The notes beneath the pieces were generated by a model. That model had not been told where the DNA came from. It saw nothing but the letters and a program-made list of their open reading frames with translations, and did not search any database. A program made the translations under genes and the position numbers. DNA of 64,000 nucleotides from Rossellomorea sp. y25 (GTDB lineage: Bacteria > Bacillota > Bacilli > Bacillales > Bacillaceae_B): contig NZ_CP145886.1 in the NCBI RefSeq assembly GCF_038049935.1, positions 2,550,501 through 2,614,500 on the forward strand. The letters are read 5' to 3'. Below, piece after piece: positions 54,488-63,963 of this stretch (its first letter is position 1; each line of letters opens with the position of its first letter).

Positions 54488-54491
54488 CATC

Positions 54492-54836
54492 ATGGGTTGG
54501 ATATACGTTATTATTGGTGGAATACTGGAGATTGGCTGGGCTACTGGGTTATCCCTTTCAGAGGGATTTACAAAACCTGTCCCAAGTATTGTCACTGCTG
54601 TTCTAATTTTAATCAGTTTTTATTTTTTCTCTAATTCCATGAAATTATTGCCGATTGGAACTGCATATGCGGTCTTCACCGGTATTGGGGCAGCAGGTAC
54701 TGCTGTAGTTGGAATGGTGTTTCTAAATGATGGGATTAGCATCATGAAAGTTGCTTTTATCACACTACTCATTTTCGGAGTGATCGGTCTAAAAATGAGT
54801 GATAAAGAGGAGCAACATACAGGGAGGTCATACTGA
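54492..54836 (+). CDS. Small multidrug resistance (SMR) subunit, YvdS-like
   Basis: The 114-residue protein has four helices with the conserved Glu in GGILEIGWATGLSLSEGF (Glu13). YAVFTGIGAAGTAVVGMVFLNDG is the SMR loop. It ends in a longer polar tail than its partner. Paired SMR proteins assemble in opposite orientation and export cations such as guanidinium or dyes. The stop overlaps the next start by one base (TGATG). Confidence 0.88.
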   Translation: MGWIYVIIGGILEIGWATGLSLSEGFTKPVPSIVTAVLILISFYFFSNSMKLLPIGTAYAVFTGIGAAGTAVVGMVFLNDGISIMKVAFITLLIFGVIGLKMSDKEEQHTGRSY

Positions 54837-55150
54837 TGGCATGGATATTTCTCATATTTGCAGGATTTTCGGAGGTTGTCATGGTAACGTTTATGAAGCT
54901 CTCTGAAGGTTACAAGAAACTGGCCCCTTCCATCATAAGTTTTGCTGCAGGAGCTCTGAGCTTTTATTTATTGTCTCTTTCTCTACTTGACATTCCTGTG
55001 AGTACGGGATATGGAATTTGGACCGGGATTGGTTCTGCAGGAGCGGTTATCATCGGGATGATCTTTTTCAAGGAAACAAAGGATTTGAAGAGGTTGTTTT
55101 TTATAACATGCATTATTGGAAGTATTATTGGATTAAAGATTGTTTCATGA
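54836..55150 (+). CDS. Small multidrug resistance (SMR) subunit, YvdR-like
   Basis: The 104-residue protein has four helices with Glu in AGFSEVVMVTFMKLSEGY and YGIWTGIGSAGAVIIGMIFFKE. It completes the heterodimer with the previous gene. A strong bidirectional terminator follows. Confidence 0.88.
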   Translation: MAWIFLIFAGFSEVVMVTFMKLSEGYKKLAPSIISFAAGALSFYLLSLSLLDIPVSTGYGIWTGIGSAGAVIIGMIFFKETKDLKRLFFITCIIGSIIGLKIVS

Positions 55151-55157
55151 CCGAACT

Positions 55158-55208
55158 AAAAGTGTCCAGCCTTTGAGGAAAAGAGCTCTCAAAGGCTGGA
55201 CACTTTTT
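55158..55208. terminator. Strong bidirectional terminator
   Basis: A perfect 20-base stem beginning AAAAGTGTCCAGCC pairs with CTCAAAGGCTGGACACTTTT. It separates the SMR operon from the convergent ger operon 2. Confidence 0.9.
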
Positions 55209-55227
55209 AATTAATGAAAGGTACTGG

Positions 55228-56334
55228 TTAATTAATAATCCCGTGTCCTACAATATCCACTTTTATAGTCGGGACAATGGTAATGGAGGGGTATGTTTCT
55301 TCCCAATTAATTTTTTCCCATGTCTTTGGATGAAAAGCAATCAACTCTCTTCCGATTCCAAATAAATCTGAGTTGGCAATTTGAATTTTTTCAATCATTT
55401 TTTGAGCATCTTTTGTTAAATGCTTTGATATTTCTTTATTCAGTCTTTTGAGTTCACTCTTATTAGTTAATTTGTCCTGAGGGTACTCTGCGATTGAAAT
55501 ATCCATTTTCATGTCGATTTCCACCTGAATATTTTCAGGTGTGTCAGATACAATTTTAAGCTTTGATTTAGATTTAGAAACATTGTACGTAATATAATTG
55601 TCAATGCTCATTTTTTTATCATTATCTATTTTTGAAACAAACCGAGTTGATTTTGCTTTTTGATTATTCATAAGCAGATATAGAGATGATTCTTTAAATG
55701 ATAGAGTACCCGTAAGTGAATTCTTATGAAAAATACCTATTCCATCTAAAACAACTTCTCCATTTTTCATTTTAATGAGAGGAAGTGCGAAATCTTTTCC
55801 TTCATCAAACATAATGGTACAGACGGTTTGTAAATTCTGTTTAGGAACTCCTGTAGTGACTTCTGCGCTTGTTAGTAATTCAATAATAAATTCAGATATC
55901 AACACATTTTTCTCACTCAACTTAGTGAGGATCTCTCCCCCATTTCCTTCCACCACGGCCAATTTAGCAGAAATGGAGCTATTGGGATCACGATAGAATA
56001 TATCTAAAAATTTATAGATATCTTTTTTAGCTAATTCTTCCCCCAATAAAAACACCCGGTTTTTTGAAGGTTCAAACACTCCGGAAATTTTCCTATCCAT
56101 ACTCATTCTTGTTTCACGAATCGTTTTCCCCTCACCTTGTACCACCACATTAGTAGGGGTTCGATCCTTAAAGTCACGAATGATGGCAGTCGCTCTTATG
56201 GTATCCTCATCAACCATATCAAAAGAAGAGGAGAAAACGAGCCTTCCGTTTTTCAGTAATCTTTGATCCCAACACCCTGTCAAACAAAGGTTAATGATAA
56301 GTAGGACGGATACTAAAATGCCCTTTTTCCTCAT
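55228..56334 (-). CDS. Spore germination receptor subunit C (Ger(x)C lipoprotein), operon 2
   Basis: The 368-residue lipoprotein has a signal with an LTGC box followed by WDQR, the classic GerC opening. It has the long outer domain ending in a C-terminal helix-rich region. The ATG overlaps the gerB stop (ATGA) after GAGGAGAG. It completes the second receptor. This operon differs in sequence from operon 1, which points to a different germinant. Confidence 0.92.
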   Translation of the reverse strand: MRKKGILVSVLLIINLCLTGCWDQRLLKNGRLVFSSSFDMVDEDTIRATAIIRDFKDRTPTNVVVQGEGKTIRETRMSMDRKISGVFEPSKNRVFLLGEELAKKDIYKFLDIFYRDPNSSISAKLAVVEGNGGEILTKLSEKNVLISEFIIELLTSAEVTTGVPKQNLQTVCTIMFDEGKDFALPLIKMKNGEVVLDGIGIFHKNSLTGTLSFKESSLYLLMNNQKAKSTRFVSKIDNDKKMSIDNYITYNVSKSKSKLKIVSDTPENIQVEIDMKMDISIAEYPQDKLTNKSELKRLNKEISKHLTKDAQKMIEKIQIANSDLFGIGRELIAFHPKTWEKINWEETYPSITIVPTIKVDIVGHGIIN

Positions 56335-57443
56335 GCGTTCTCTCCTCTTTCCTTTTTCTTGAAAACAAAAGAAATTCCTAATAAAAGAAATGGAATGACA
56401 AGTATGAAGAGATAGGAGGTATTAATCACCCATTTGTTGTACAACTCCATTTCTGCTTCTTTATTGGGAATTAAGGCAATGATAAAAGATAAACTGCCAA
56501 AGAAAATGGTTATGACAGAACGTTTGATGCGCTTGATTCGCATGAAAGAATGGGTTATTCCCTCCGTCGATAAGAAAAGATAACTGGTTAAAGAAGTAAT
56601 AACACTTACTACCCAAAGTGAAACAAACACCAAATCAATTCTTTCGACAACTTGCAAATACAGGGATTTCACATAGTATAGAACCGGCTGAGGAACAATG
56701 ACTAATTCCTCTGGACTGAACGTTATTAGGCTGACAATGGTAAGAAAGGTATAGATCAATGTCACAGAGAGATTGGCCATTGATGCTGAGAATAAGACGG
56801 ACCGTTCCCCATTATGCTGAAAATAAGGAAAAAGAAACAAAAGCAATTCAAAACCAAGCATTGAAAAATAGGCTTCTTTTATCCCTTTGAGAATATTGAT
56901 CCTACCTGATTGTCCGATTGGAAGCAAATACCTCCAATCAACAGGGTAAATGATCAATACAACGATGGATATCAAGATCAGAAAGAAAATCAGCACTGAA
57001 ACAACAACATACACATTGCAAATGTCAGGTAGTAATTCCTTCCCTAAATAGATGGCTGTTCCCATTAATAGAAACATTATAATCCATTTGGGTGTCAGGG
57101 TAAGTACCCACGTTTTAATGATGGCAGTTGAATACATTAAAATAAGGCTGGTTACAAGCAATCCATAAAACACATAGGAAACATTAATGAATGTCCCTCC
57201 TGCTTTTCCTACCAGCTGTATTGAGTATTGGAAAAGTGACTTAGCGGGGAATCTTCTGCCCAAGACCCACAAAGTCGTTATTAGCAATTGAACAACAATA
57301 CCGGCCAGTAATACTGAAATCCAAGCATCACCTTTAGAAATGGAGAATACGCTGAATGGAAGGCCAAGAACCCCTACACCAATTTGAGTTTGAATAATGA
57401 ATAACATCAATTGTATGGACGAGAGATTAGTCTGATTCTTCAT
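56331..57443 (-). CDS. Spore germination receptor subunit B (GerB permease family), operon 2
   Basis: The 370-residue protein has ten hydrophobic helices with the opening MLFIIQTQIGVGVLGLPFSVF, then GKAGGTFINVSYVFYG and a later RIDLVFVSLWV. It overlaps gerA by 17 bases and gerC by four, so the three are translationally coupled. It is the likely germinant-binding subunit. Confidence 0.92.
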   Translation of the reverse strand: MKNQTNLSSIQLMLFIIQTQIGVGVLGLPFSVFSISKGDAWISVLLAGIVVQLLITTLWVLGRRFPAKSLFQYSIQLVGKAGGTFINVSYVFYGLLVTSLILMYSTAIIKTWVLTLTPKWIIMFLLMGTAIYLGKELLPDICNVYVVVSVLIFFLILISIVVLIIYPVDWRYLLPIGQSGRINILKGIKEAYFSMLGFELLLFLFPYFQHNGERSVLFSASMANLSVTLIYTFLTIVSLITFSPEELVIVPQPVLYYVKSLYLQVVERIDLVFVSLWVVSVITSLTSYLFLSTEGITHSFMRIKRIKRSVITIFFGSLSFIIALIPNKEAEMELYNKWVINTSYLFILVIPFLLLGISFVFKKKERGENA

Positions 57444-58950
57444 TTTTTTCCCATCCTCGGGGATCCGTCGTCTTCCACTTATACTGCGGCTTCAAATCCT
57501 TTGGTCTTTCTTTCATCAGCCAAATGGGTACACGGATAAAGGTGTCTTTAAGTGACTTGAAATCCAAAGGTGCAACAGGATATAAATAATATTGACCTAA
57601 TGATTTGAGCGTCGACATATGTATTAACAGCAACATCAACCCGATTACGATTCCGAGAACTCCGAATAATGCAGCAAAAATCATTAGCGGAAATCCTAAT
57701 ATTCTAACGGAAGTACTCATTTCATTAGATGGAATAACAAAGGAAGATATAGCTGTAATCGCAACTACGATAACCATCGTATTTGAAACCAAATTTGCTT
57801 CAACAACTGCCGTCCCAATTACAAGTCCCCCTACTACCCCAATGGTTTGAGCGATGGGATTCGGTAATCGTATCGCAGCTTCACGAAGTAATTCCAAGGT
57901 CAATTGCATAATGGCTGCTTCAATCAATGGAGGAAATGGAACATATTCAAGGGAGCTTTTAATCGAAAAAATAATTTCGACTGGAATGATTTCATAATTA
58001 TACGAAATGACGGCAATATAAAATGCGGGTAAACAAAGGGTTGCAATAAAACTGATTAATCGAATGAATCGTATAAATGAACCGATAAATGCCCGATTAT
58101 TATAGTCCTCCGATGTTTGAAAGAAGGAAAAAAAATTCACAGGCAAGAGTAAAACGGTAGGGCTTCCTTCCATTACCAGTGCAATTCTGCCTTCCATTAG
58201 ATTTCCGACTACACGATCCGGTCTTTCCGTATTTAAAAACTGAGGAAATGGAGAATAAGAATGATCTTCTAAAAATTCCTCAAAGTATCCGGGGGACTGA
58301 ATCGAATCTGTTTGAACAAAATTGATCCGGTTCTCAATCGTTTTCAACAATTCAGGATTTGTTAAATGAGATAAAAAAACTAAAGCGTACTTTGTTCTCG
58401 TTGTTTTTCCTATGCTTGAGTATTTCACAGTCAATTTCGGATTTGAAACTCTCTCTCTTATGAGATGCACATTTTCTGTGATATTTTCACTGAATCCTTG
58501 ATGTGATCCCCTAATCACCTTTTCATTTACTGGTTCATATCGATTATTAAGAATCTTAGGCATACTGATAAAGGTCAGGATTTCACTGTCTTCCGCAAGT
58601 AAAAGACAGTGTCCATCCACCATTGCACTGAGTGCCTCATCTAAATACAATGTTTCTTTAATACTATTAGTACTTACGACATCACATATATCGCCGGAAC
58701 CTTTTTCTAATATAGGCTTGATAATATACGTCTGTAAGCTCCTATTATCAATGACAGAATCAATAAACATAATGGTCAATATTTTACTATTGAAGGTTAA
58801 TTCTCTTATTTTCAGATCATCTGTATTAAATAGACCGTTTCGAAAATAAGTGATTTTCTCTTCTAAAGTGAGAAATTCAGGCACTACTTCTTCTTTTTCT
58901 GAAAGCAGCTGTTTTGGTATTCTTCTTTTCCTTTTATTAAACGAACTCAT
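57427..58950 (-). CDS. Spore germination receptor subunit A (GerA family), operon 2
   Basis: The preferred ATG at 58950 follows GAAGGTG by five bases, giving 507 residues; the frame extends to 59004. The soluble half has RGSHQGFSENITENVHLIRE and TERPDRVVGNLMEGRIALVMEG. The membrane half carries the PFPPLIEAAIMQLTLELLREAAIRLP loop. It is the first gene of the second gerABC operon, and lies just 75 bases after the nucleotidyltransferase stop. Confidence 0.92.
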   Translation of the reverse strand: MSSFNKRKRRIPKQLLSEKEEVVPEFLTLEEKITYFRNGLFNTDDLKIRELTFNSKILTIMFIDSVIDNRSLQTYIIKPILEKGSGDICDVVSTNSIKETLYLDEALSAMVDGHCLLLAEDSEILTFISMPKILNNRYEPVNEKVIRGSHQGFSENITENVHLIRERVSNPKLTVKYSSIGKTTRTKYALVFLSHLTNPELLKTIENRINFVQTDSIQSPGYFEEFLEDHSYSPFPQFLNTERPDRVVGNLMEGRIALVMEGSPTVLLLPVNFFSFFQTSEDYNNRAFIGSFIRFIRLISFIATLCLPAFYIAVISYNYEIIPVEIIFSIKSSLEYVPFPPLIEAAIMQLTLELLREAAIRLPNPIAQTIGVVGGLVIGTAVVEANLVSNTMVIVVAITAISSFVIPSNEMSTSVRILGFPLMIFAALFGVLGIVIGLMLLLIHMSTLKSLGQYYLYPVAPLDFKSLKDTFIRVPIWLMKERPKDLKPQYKWKTTDPRGWEKNEESD

Positions 58951-59025
58951 ATTAGCACCTTCAGTAAGAATCTTTTTTTCTATGCTTCCCAAAGAAGGTG
59001 CCATTATGCATGCCCATGGCTCGTA

Positions 59026-59808
59026 TTAACGTTTCTTCCCGTCTAATTGCATACCCCATACCTCTTCTAATATGGATATGAATGTTTCATTTATACCTCC
59101 CCATTGATAGGAGTGATCGCTATGTAAATTCTCCAGAGCTCGGTCCATTTTTAGTAAATCTTCTTTTAGATACTCTTCCATATGCTTTAGGTGATGGGCC
59201 TCTTTCCCTTTAACTCTTGAGGTCACCATGGAAATAATCGTATTCTTTATATCTTCATACATATTAAGGTGGTCAATCATTTGGTTGATCCCATTTGGTG
59301 GAAACGTTTGATACTTCATAATCCACTTACAAGCAAGCCACGGCCTGATGATGGTCATCCATTTCTTCGTACCGTTTGGATCATCCTTCAAACATTTCTC
59401 CATATTGCGTTTTGTCATGTGATAGTAATGAATTAAACAGCGGTCTGGAGAAAAAGTCTGATCTCGCAGCTTCCTGATTTTTTCTATGGTCGGGTGCTCA
59501 ATATACACATTTTCATCTGTTAACCACTCCAATAGAGATGGGTTTGATTTACGAAGAAGTTTGAGAGCTTTACTCAGGTCCCATCCCCCGAATTCAATGG
59601 CATGGTGTGTAGATTTTACAATTACGTCCTTTGTCTGTTGAAGATTTAGATACGCGGTTGTCTCTCGTATATATATAAACCGGACATCATAATCGCTGTC
59701 ATCTATATGATACCCCCATGCTCGACTTCCAGCTTCGACAGCATACAATATCTTAATCTCCTCTTCTCTTTCTATACACCTAAGATCGTCTAATATGATC
59801 CTTCTCAA
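59026..59808 (-). CDS. ycgL: Nucleotidyltransferase, YcgL-like (RlaP-like)
   Basis: The 260-residue protein has the minimal nucleotidyltransferase motif AGSRAWGYHIDDSDYDVRFIY (about residue 27-47), with the two acidic residues, and then a helical C-terminal domain. The B. subtilis YcgL protein and bacterial RlaP-type proteins share it; they were proposed to act in RNA repair. Function not proven. The start is an ATG after AGGAGAATT. Confidence 0.85.
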   Translation of the reverse strand: MRRIILDDLRCIEREEEIKILYAVEAGSRAWGYHIDDSDYDVRFIYIRETTAYLNLQQTKDVIVKSTHHAIEFGGWDLSKALKLLRKSNPSLLEWLTDENVYIEHPTIEKIRKLRDQTFSPDRCLIHYYHMTKRNMEKCLKDDPNGTKKWMTIIRPWLACKWIMKYQTFPPNGINQMIDHLNMYEDIKNTIISMVTSRVKGKEAHHLKHMEEYLKEDLLKMDRALENLHSDHSYQWGGINETFISILEEVWGMQLDGKKR

Positions 59809-59905
59809 AAATAATTCTCCTTCCCTTTATATATTAGTAGGGTTTTCCTTTCTGTTTTTGATATACTTATTCACACAAACAAGTCGATAGGTAGAGGTGA
59901 ATAGC

Positions 59906-60997
59906 TTGACCAAGAAAAAGATGTATTCGTGGAGCTTACAAATTCTTATTATTCTTACCATTATTTATGTTTCAACTAAGATTTCATTTTTATTTGAACC
60001 GATTGTCGTATTTGCTTCAACATTATTTTTCCCCATTATCATTTCAGGATTTCTGTATTTTTTATTAAATCCATTAGTCAATCTCCTGGAGAAAGCAAGA
60101 CTGCCGAGAACCATCGCCATTATCGTGCTTTACGCTGCTATCGTTGGTGTGATGGTGTTAATTATAGGAAATATCGCTCCTATTCTCTCAAAGCAAATAA
60201 CAGGGCTGTTCAATGAACTTCCTGAGTATGCAAGACAAACGAGGAATTTTATCGAATACTTATCTGAAACTCAACAATTCAAATGGATGATGAGTCAAGA
60301 TTACGTATCACTTAAAGATGTGGAAAATCAGTTAGTGGATTTCGCCAATACATTACCGGATAATATCACCACTGCACTTAAAGGATTAGTAAGTGTTCTG
60401 ACCAGTATTACGATACTGATTGTAACCGTACCTTTTCTACTATTCTTTATGTTTAAAGACGGCCATAAATTTCCTAAGGCCATATCAAAATTCCTTCCTC
60501 CTGCCTACCGGGAAGAAGGAATCAACACGTTAAAGGATACGAGTGATACACTTGCTGCCTACATACAAGGACAATTAACGGTTGCTTCATTTGTAGGGAC
60601 CCTTACTTTTATCGGGTATTTGATCATTGGTCTGCCATATGCTTTGGTTATGGCATTAATAGGTGCAGTCACCAATATCATTCCTTTTATCGGACCGTTT
60701 ATCGGTGCTGCGCCGGCTATTATAGTAGCCTTGTTCGATTCCCCGACTAAGGCCATATTGGTCGTGGTGGTTGTAACAATCGCTCAGCAAATAGAAGGGA
60801 ACCTCCTTTCACCCCTTATTTTAGGAAAGCGTCTGGATACTCATCCAGCGACGATTATCATTCTATTGCTGGTGGCAGGAAACTTAGCGGGTATTCTTGG
60901 AATGATCTTAGCCGTTCCTTTTTACGCTGTAACAAAAACCATAGTATTAAATTTAGTGAAGTTCATTAAACTGAGAAGATCTGCGATTCAAGAATGA
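59906..60997 (+). CDS. AI-2E family transporter
   Basis: The TTG at 59906 follows AGAGGTG by six bases and gives 363 residues; a GTG at 59897 is the other possibility. The protein has about seven or eight helices and the AI-2E family core, ITNIIPFIGPFIGAAPAIIVALFDSP, near the end. It has an amphipathic central region (residues 95-150). B. subtilis YueF, YtvI, YubA and YdbI are relatives. Substrates are various; export of AI-2 is not general. Confidence 0.85.
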   Translation: MTKKKMYSWSLQILIILTIIYVSTKISFLFEPIVVFASTLFFPIIISGFLYFLLNPLVNLLEKARLPRTIAIIVLYAAIVGVMVLIIGNIAPILSKQITGLFNELPEYARQTRNFIEYLSETQQFKWMMSQDYVSLKDVENQLVDFANTLPDNITTALKGLVSVLTSITILIVTVPFLLFFMFKDGHKFPKAISKFLPPAYREEGINTLKDTSDTLAAYIQGQLTVASFVGTLTFIGYLIIGLPYALVMALIGAVTNIIPFIGPFIGAAPAIIVALFDSPTKAILVVVVVTIAQQIEGNLLSPLILGKRLDTHPATIIILLLVAGNLAGILGMILAVPFYAVTKTIVLNLVKFIKLRRSAIQE

Positions 60998-61007
60998 AAA
61001 TAAAGAG

Positions 61008-61037
61008 ACAACCGGGCTTGCCCGGTTGTTTATTTTT
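61008..61037 (+). terminator. Terminator after the AI-2E family gene
   Basis: ACAACCGGG/CCCGGTTGT with a four-base loop followed by TTATTTTT. Confidence 0.85.
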
Positions 61038-61101
61038 GAAGTGATTTAAACGTGGTTGTTGAATCGGAAGAATCTGAAAGTGCAGTTATGTCATTTTCCA
61101 T
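61030..61101 (-). CDS. Possible 23-residue peptide
   Basis: An ATG after GGAGTAGGGA opens a 23-codon, Ser/Thr/Asp-rich frame that ends inside the terminator of the convergent gene. It lies 18 bases after the GNAT stop. It is short enough to be chance. Only the ribosome site supports it. Confidence 0.3.
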   Translation of the reverse strand: MENDITALSDSSDSTTTFKSLQK

Positions 61102-61119
61102 GTTTCCCTACTCCAACGA

Positions 61120-61560
61120 TCACATCTGTTTATACATAATCACATGAGGCCCGATTGGTTCTATTTCAAATACTTCCCCCAATTGAGTTAAGCCCAATTT
61201 CTCATAATATGGACCAGCTGAAATTCTGGCATTGCACCACCACATTTCACACCCTTTTCCTTTTAGAACATCTTCACTGTATGCAATGAGCTCCTTTCCA
61301 ACGCCTTTCCCTCTATAATCTGGAAGGGTGGCCATTCCTCTTAAACGGTAAGGCAGATTTCCGTTCAAATCCTTTAGTGCTTCCTGATAATAGGAAGCAA
61401 TACTGATCAGTACGTCTTCATCGAAAGCACCTATGTGAAAGGAACTTTGGGCTAAATCCCCTTCATACTGACACTCCTCTATCGATTGAGTTGGCCTTAA
61501 GATCTGTTGTCTGATCCTATATGTATCAGTAGCTGAAATAAAACGAATGTGAATCATCAT
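61120..61560 (-). CDS. GNAT-family N-acetyltransferase
   Basis: The 146-residue protein has the GNAT motif A LRGMATLPDYRGKGVGKELIAYSEDVL, followed by CEMWWCNARISAGPYYEKLGL. GGAGGGG lies upstream of the paired ATG codons. The substrate is unknown; it is similar to YjdJ-like enzymes. It is the second gene after peptidase S51 in the same direction. Confidence 0.85.
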   Translation of the reverse strand: MMIHIRFISATDTYRIRQQILRPTQSIEECQYEGDLAQSSFHIGAFDEDVLISIASYYQEALKDLNGNLPYRLRGMATLPDYRGKGVGKELIAYSEDVLKGKGCEMWWCNARISAGPYYEKLGLTQLGEVFEIEPIGPHVIMYKQM

Positions 61561-61590
61561 TTTTCCCCTCCATTTTAAACCCGGTTTTTT

Positions 61591-62301
61591 TTATAATCTT
61601 TTCAGATATTCTGTCGATAAAACCGTTTCATACATATCACCCTCTCTCTTTTCAACCCAATAGGCGGAAGCTTGGACTCTTGAACTCACTACTTTGTAAA
61701 GACTTTCATCCTTAAAATGCAAAGCGGCACCATCATCCACTCCATAGCCGGCTTGTAGTTTCCCCTTATCAATAAACGAATGATAAAGGGGACGCCGTTT
61801 TTCTTCACCATCATAATGCGGGGAATGACTTCCCTTTACGAAACCCAATCCTTTAATCGTTTCTAAGTCTTCTCCATAGGAATCAGTAATTCCTTCTTCA
61901 AACCAACAAATCGAGCCTGCGCTCAAACCTGCAAGAACCGTCCCTGATTCCCAAGCTTTCTTGAGGATCGAATCAATCTTCCACTCTCTCCATAGAGCAA
62001 GCATACTCTTTGTATTGCCTCCACCCACATAGATAATGTCCTTATCAAGAAAGAATCTCTCTAAATCTTTGGTTGGCAATTTGAATAGTGATAAATGGGA
62101 AGGCTCACACGGAAGCGAGTGAAAAGCATTGTAAAATCGCTCTATATACCCTTCAGCATCTCCACTGGCCGTAGGCAAAAAACAAACCTTTGGATTTGAT
62201 TCCCCAGCCTGATTTAAAATATATTGATCTAAAAGCAGGTTCTCAGGCTCCATCGAAAATCCTCCTCCACCCATTGCGATAATCTGTTTCATTGAATTCA
62301 C
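61591..62301 (-). CDS. Peptidase S51-family protein (YgaJ-like)
   Basis: The GTG start follows GAGGG by five bases, giving 236 residues; an ATG four codons later is possible. The catalytic Ser is in AGLSAGSICW (about residue 120). IYVGGGNTKSMLALW and SPHYDGE supply the other family motifs. Members are peptidase E (aspartyl dipeptidase) or cyanophycinase-like. The B. subtilis relative is YgaJ. Confidence 0.85.
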   Translation of the reverse strand: MNSMKQIIAMGGGGFSMEPENLLLDQYILNQAGESNPKVCFLPTASGDAEGYIERFYNAFHSLPCEPSHLSLFKLPTKDLERFFLDKDIIYVGGGNTKSMLALWREWKIDSILKKAWESGTVLAGLSAGSICWFEEGITDSYGEDLETIKGLGFVKGSHSPHYDGEEKRRPLYHSFIDKGKLQAGYGVDDGAALHFKDESLYKVVSSRVQASAYWVEKREGDMYETVLSTEYLKRL

Positions 62302-62400
62302 ACTCTCCCTCTATTCAAAATTTTTCGATAAGTAACTTAATCCTATCAAAATCATTGAACTTAGCGTACATTTTTTTAAATCAAGAAAAAAATCCTATAG

Positions 62401-62432
62401 AAAGACCCTCTATACGAAATAGAGGGTCTTCG
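62401..62432 (-). terminator. Terminator after the BCCT gene
   Basis: AAGACCCTCTAT/ATAGAGGGTCTT with a U-rich tail on the minus strand. Confidence 0.85.
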
Positions 62433-62457
62433 CTTACTTCTTATCCTGTTAATAAAA

Positions 62458-63963
62458 TCACTTACCAGCACCTGACGTTTTTTTCTTTTTCATTTTCATT
62501 TCTTTTTGGAATGAAAGAATTAATCCATATGTCATGACAAATAAGATAATGCCTAATGGTAAGGCTGTGATGATGGTGGCGGCTTGCAATCCGCTGATGC
62601 CGCCAGTCCCCATCAAGATTGCCGCAATGGCAGCTAGTACGATCCCCCAGCTGAACTTCACAAAAAATGGAGGGTTCAAACTTCCATTAGACGTTTGCAT
62701 CCCCAGTACAAATGTTGCGGAGTCGGCGGACGTCACAAAGAAAGTAATGATCAAGATTAGGGAAATAATCGATAGCACACCACTTAGAGGCATTTGATCA
62801 TACACATAGAATAGTGCCGTCTCCAAACTTTGACCCGCTACATCTACACCTTGAACAAAGTCGTAATATAAACCTGTTCCACCGAATACACCAAACCATA
62901 GAGAACATACGATTGTAGGCACAATGATGACGGCGATTATGAACTCCCGCACAGTCCTTCCTTTTGACACCCTCGCAATGAAAGTTCCCACGAACGGTGT
63001 CCATGAGATCCACCATGCCCAATAAAAAATCGTCCAATCCTTCACCCATTGATTATTCTCCACATTAAAGGGTGAAAAGCGTAACCCCATACTAGGCAGA
63101 TTTTGAACGTAGCTCCCAAAAGTGGTCAAAAACAATTCCAGGACAAATTGCGTAGGACCTGCGATGAGAAAGACAATGAATAACAAGACCGCCAATACCA
63201 TATTGGCATTGCTCAAATATTTAATTCCTTTTGATAAACCAGAAGCAGCAGAAGTAATAAATAGCACCGTTGCTACTCCCATGATGATCAACTGGACTTT
63301 AAAGTCAATCGGGGTTCCCATTAGGTAATTGAGTCCACTGTTAATTTGTTGTGCACCAATCCCAAGTGAAATCGCCACACCGAAAATCGTGGCAAACACA
63401 GCGACAATATCAACAAAATACCCTATGGGACCTTTCACTCTATCTCCAATGACAGGATATAACGTGGCACTCATAAGTCCTGGCATGTCCTTCCTGAATT
63501 TATAATAGGCAAGGGCCAATGCTACGACCGCATAAATGGCCCAGGCATGGAATCCCCAATGAAGATATGTATAGCGTAATCCGATTTTAGCGGATTCAAT
63601 GGTCCCACCTTCCCCATATGGTGGCGTGGAATAATGAGAAACTGGTTCCGAGACCCCATAAAAAAGCAATCCGATTCCCATTCCTGCACTAAAGAGCATA
63701 GCAAACCATGTCAATGTGGAATATTCTGGCCTGTCAGTGTCCCTCCCTAATCGAATCTTTCCATATTTACTAAATGCAAAGAAGATCGCGATGAGGAAAA
63801 AGAATGAAGCTGAAAATTGATAAAACCAGCCAAATTTGTCTAGAAGAACTCCTTGAGTATTGGTCATGATATCAATCAATGCCTGAGGAAAAATAACCCC
63901 CCAAGCCACAAAAATGATGCCGATTGTAATCGCAATCCAAAACATTGGTGTGAAATTTTTCAA
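62458..63963 (-). CDS. BCCT-family betaine/carnitine/choline transporter (OpuD-like)
   Basis: The 501-residue protein has twelve hydrophobic helices and the BCCT signatures GMGIGLLFYGVSEP and FYWAWWISWTPFVGTFIARVSKGRT, in which Trp residues form the aromatic substrate box. It imports compatible solutes with Na+ under osmotic stress. The short C-terminal Lys-rich tail may sense ionic strength. GGGGGAAGT lies upstream of the ATG. B. subtilis OpuD is similar. Confidence 0.92.
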   Translation of the reverse strand: MKNFTPMFWIAITIGIIFVAWGVIFPQALIDIMTNTQGVLLDKFGWFYQFSASFFFLIAIFFAFSKYGKIRLGRDTDRPEYSTLTWFAMLFSAGMGIGLLFYGVSEPVSHYSTPPYGEGGTIESAKIGLRYTYLHWGFHAWAIYAVVALALAYYKFRKDMPGLMSATLYPVIGDRVKGPIGYFVDIVAVFATIFGVAISLGIGAQQINSGLNYLMGTPIDFKVQLIIMGVATVLFITSAASGLSKGIKYLSNANMVLAVLLFIVFLIAGPTQFVLELFLTTFGSYVQNLPSMGLRFSPFNVENNQWVKDWTIFYWAWWISWTPFVGTFIARVSKGRTVREFIIAVIIVPTIVCSLWFGVFGGTGLYYDFVQGVDVAGQSLETALFYVYDQMPLSGVLSIISLILIITFFVTSADSATFVLGMQTSNGSLNPPFFVKFSWGIVLAAIAAILMGTGGISGLQAATIITALPLGIILFVMTYGLILSFQKEMKMKKKKTSGAGK

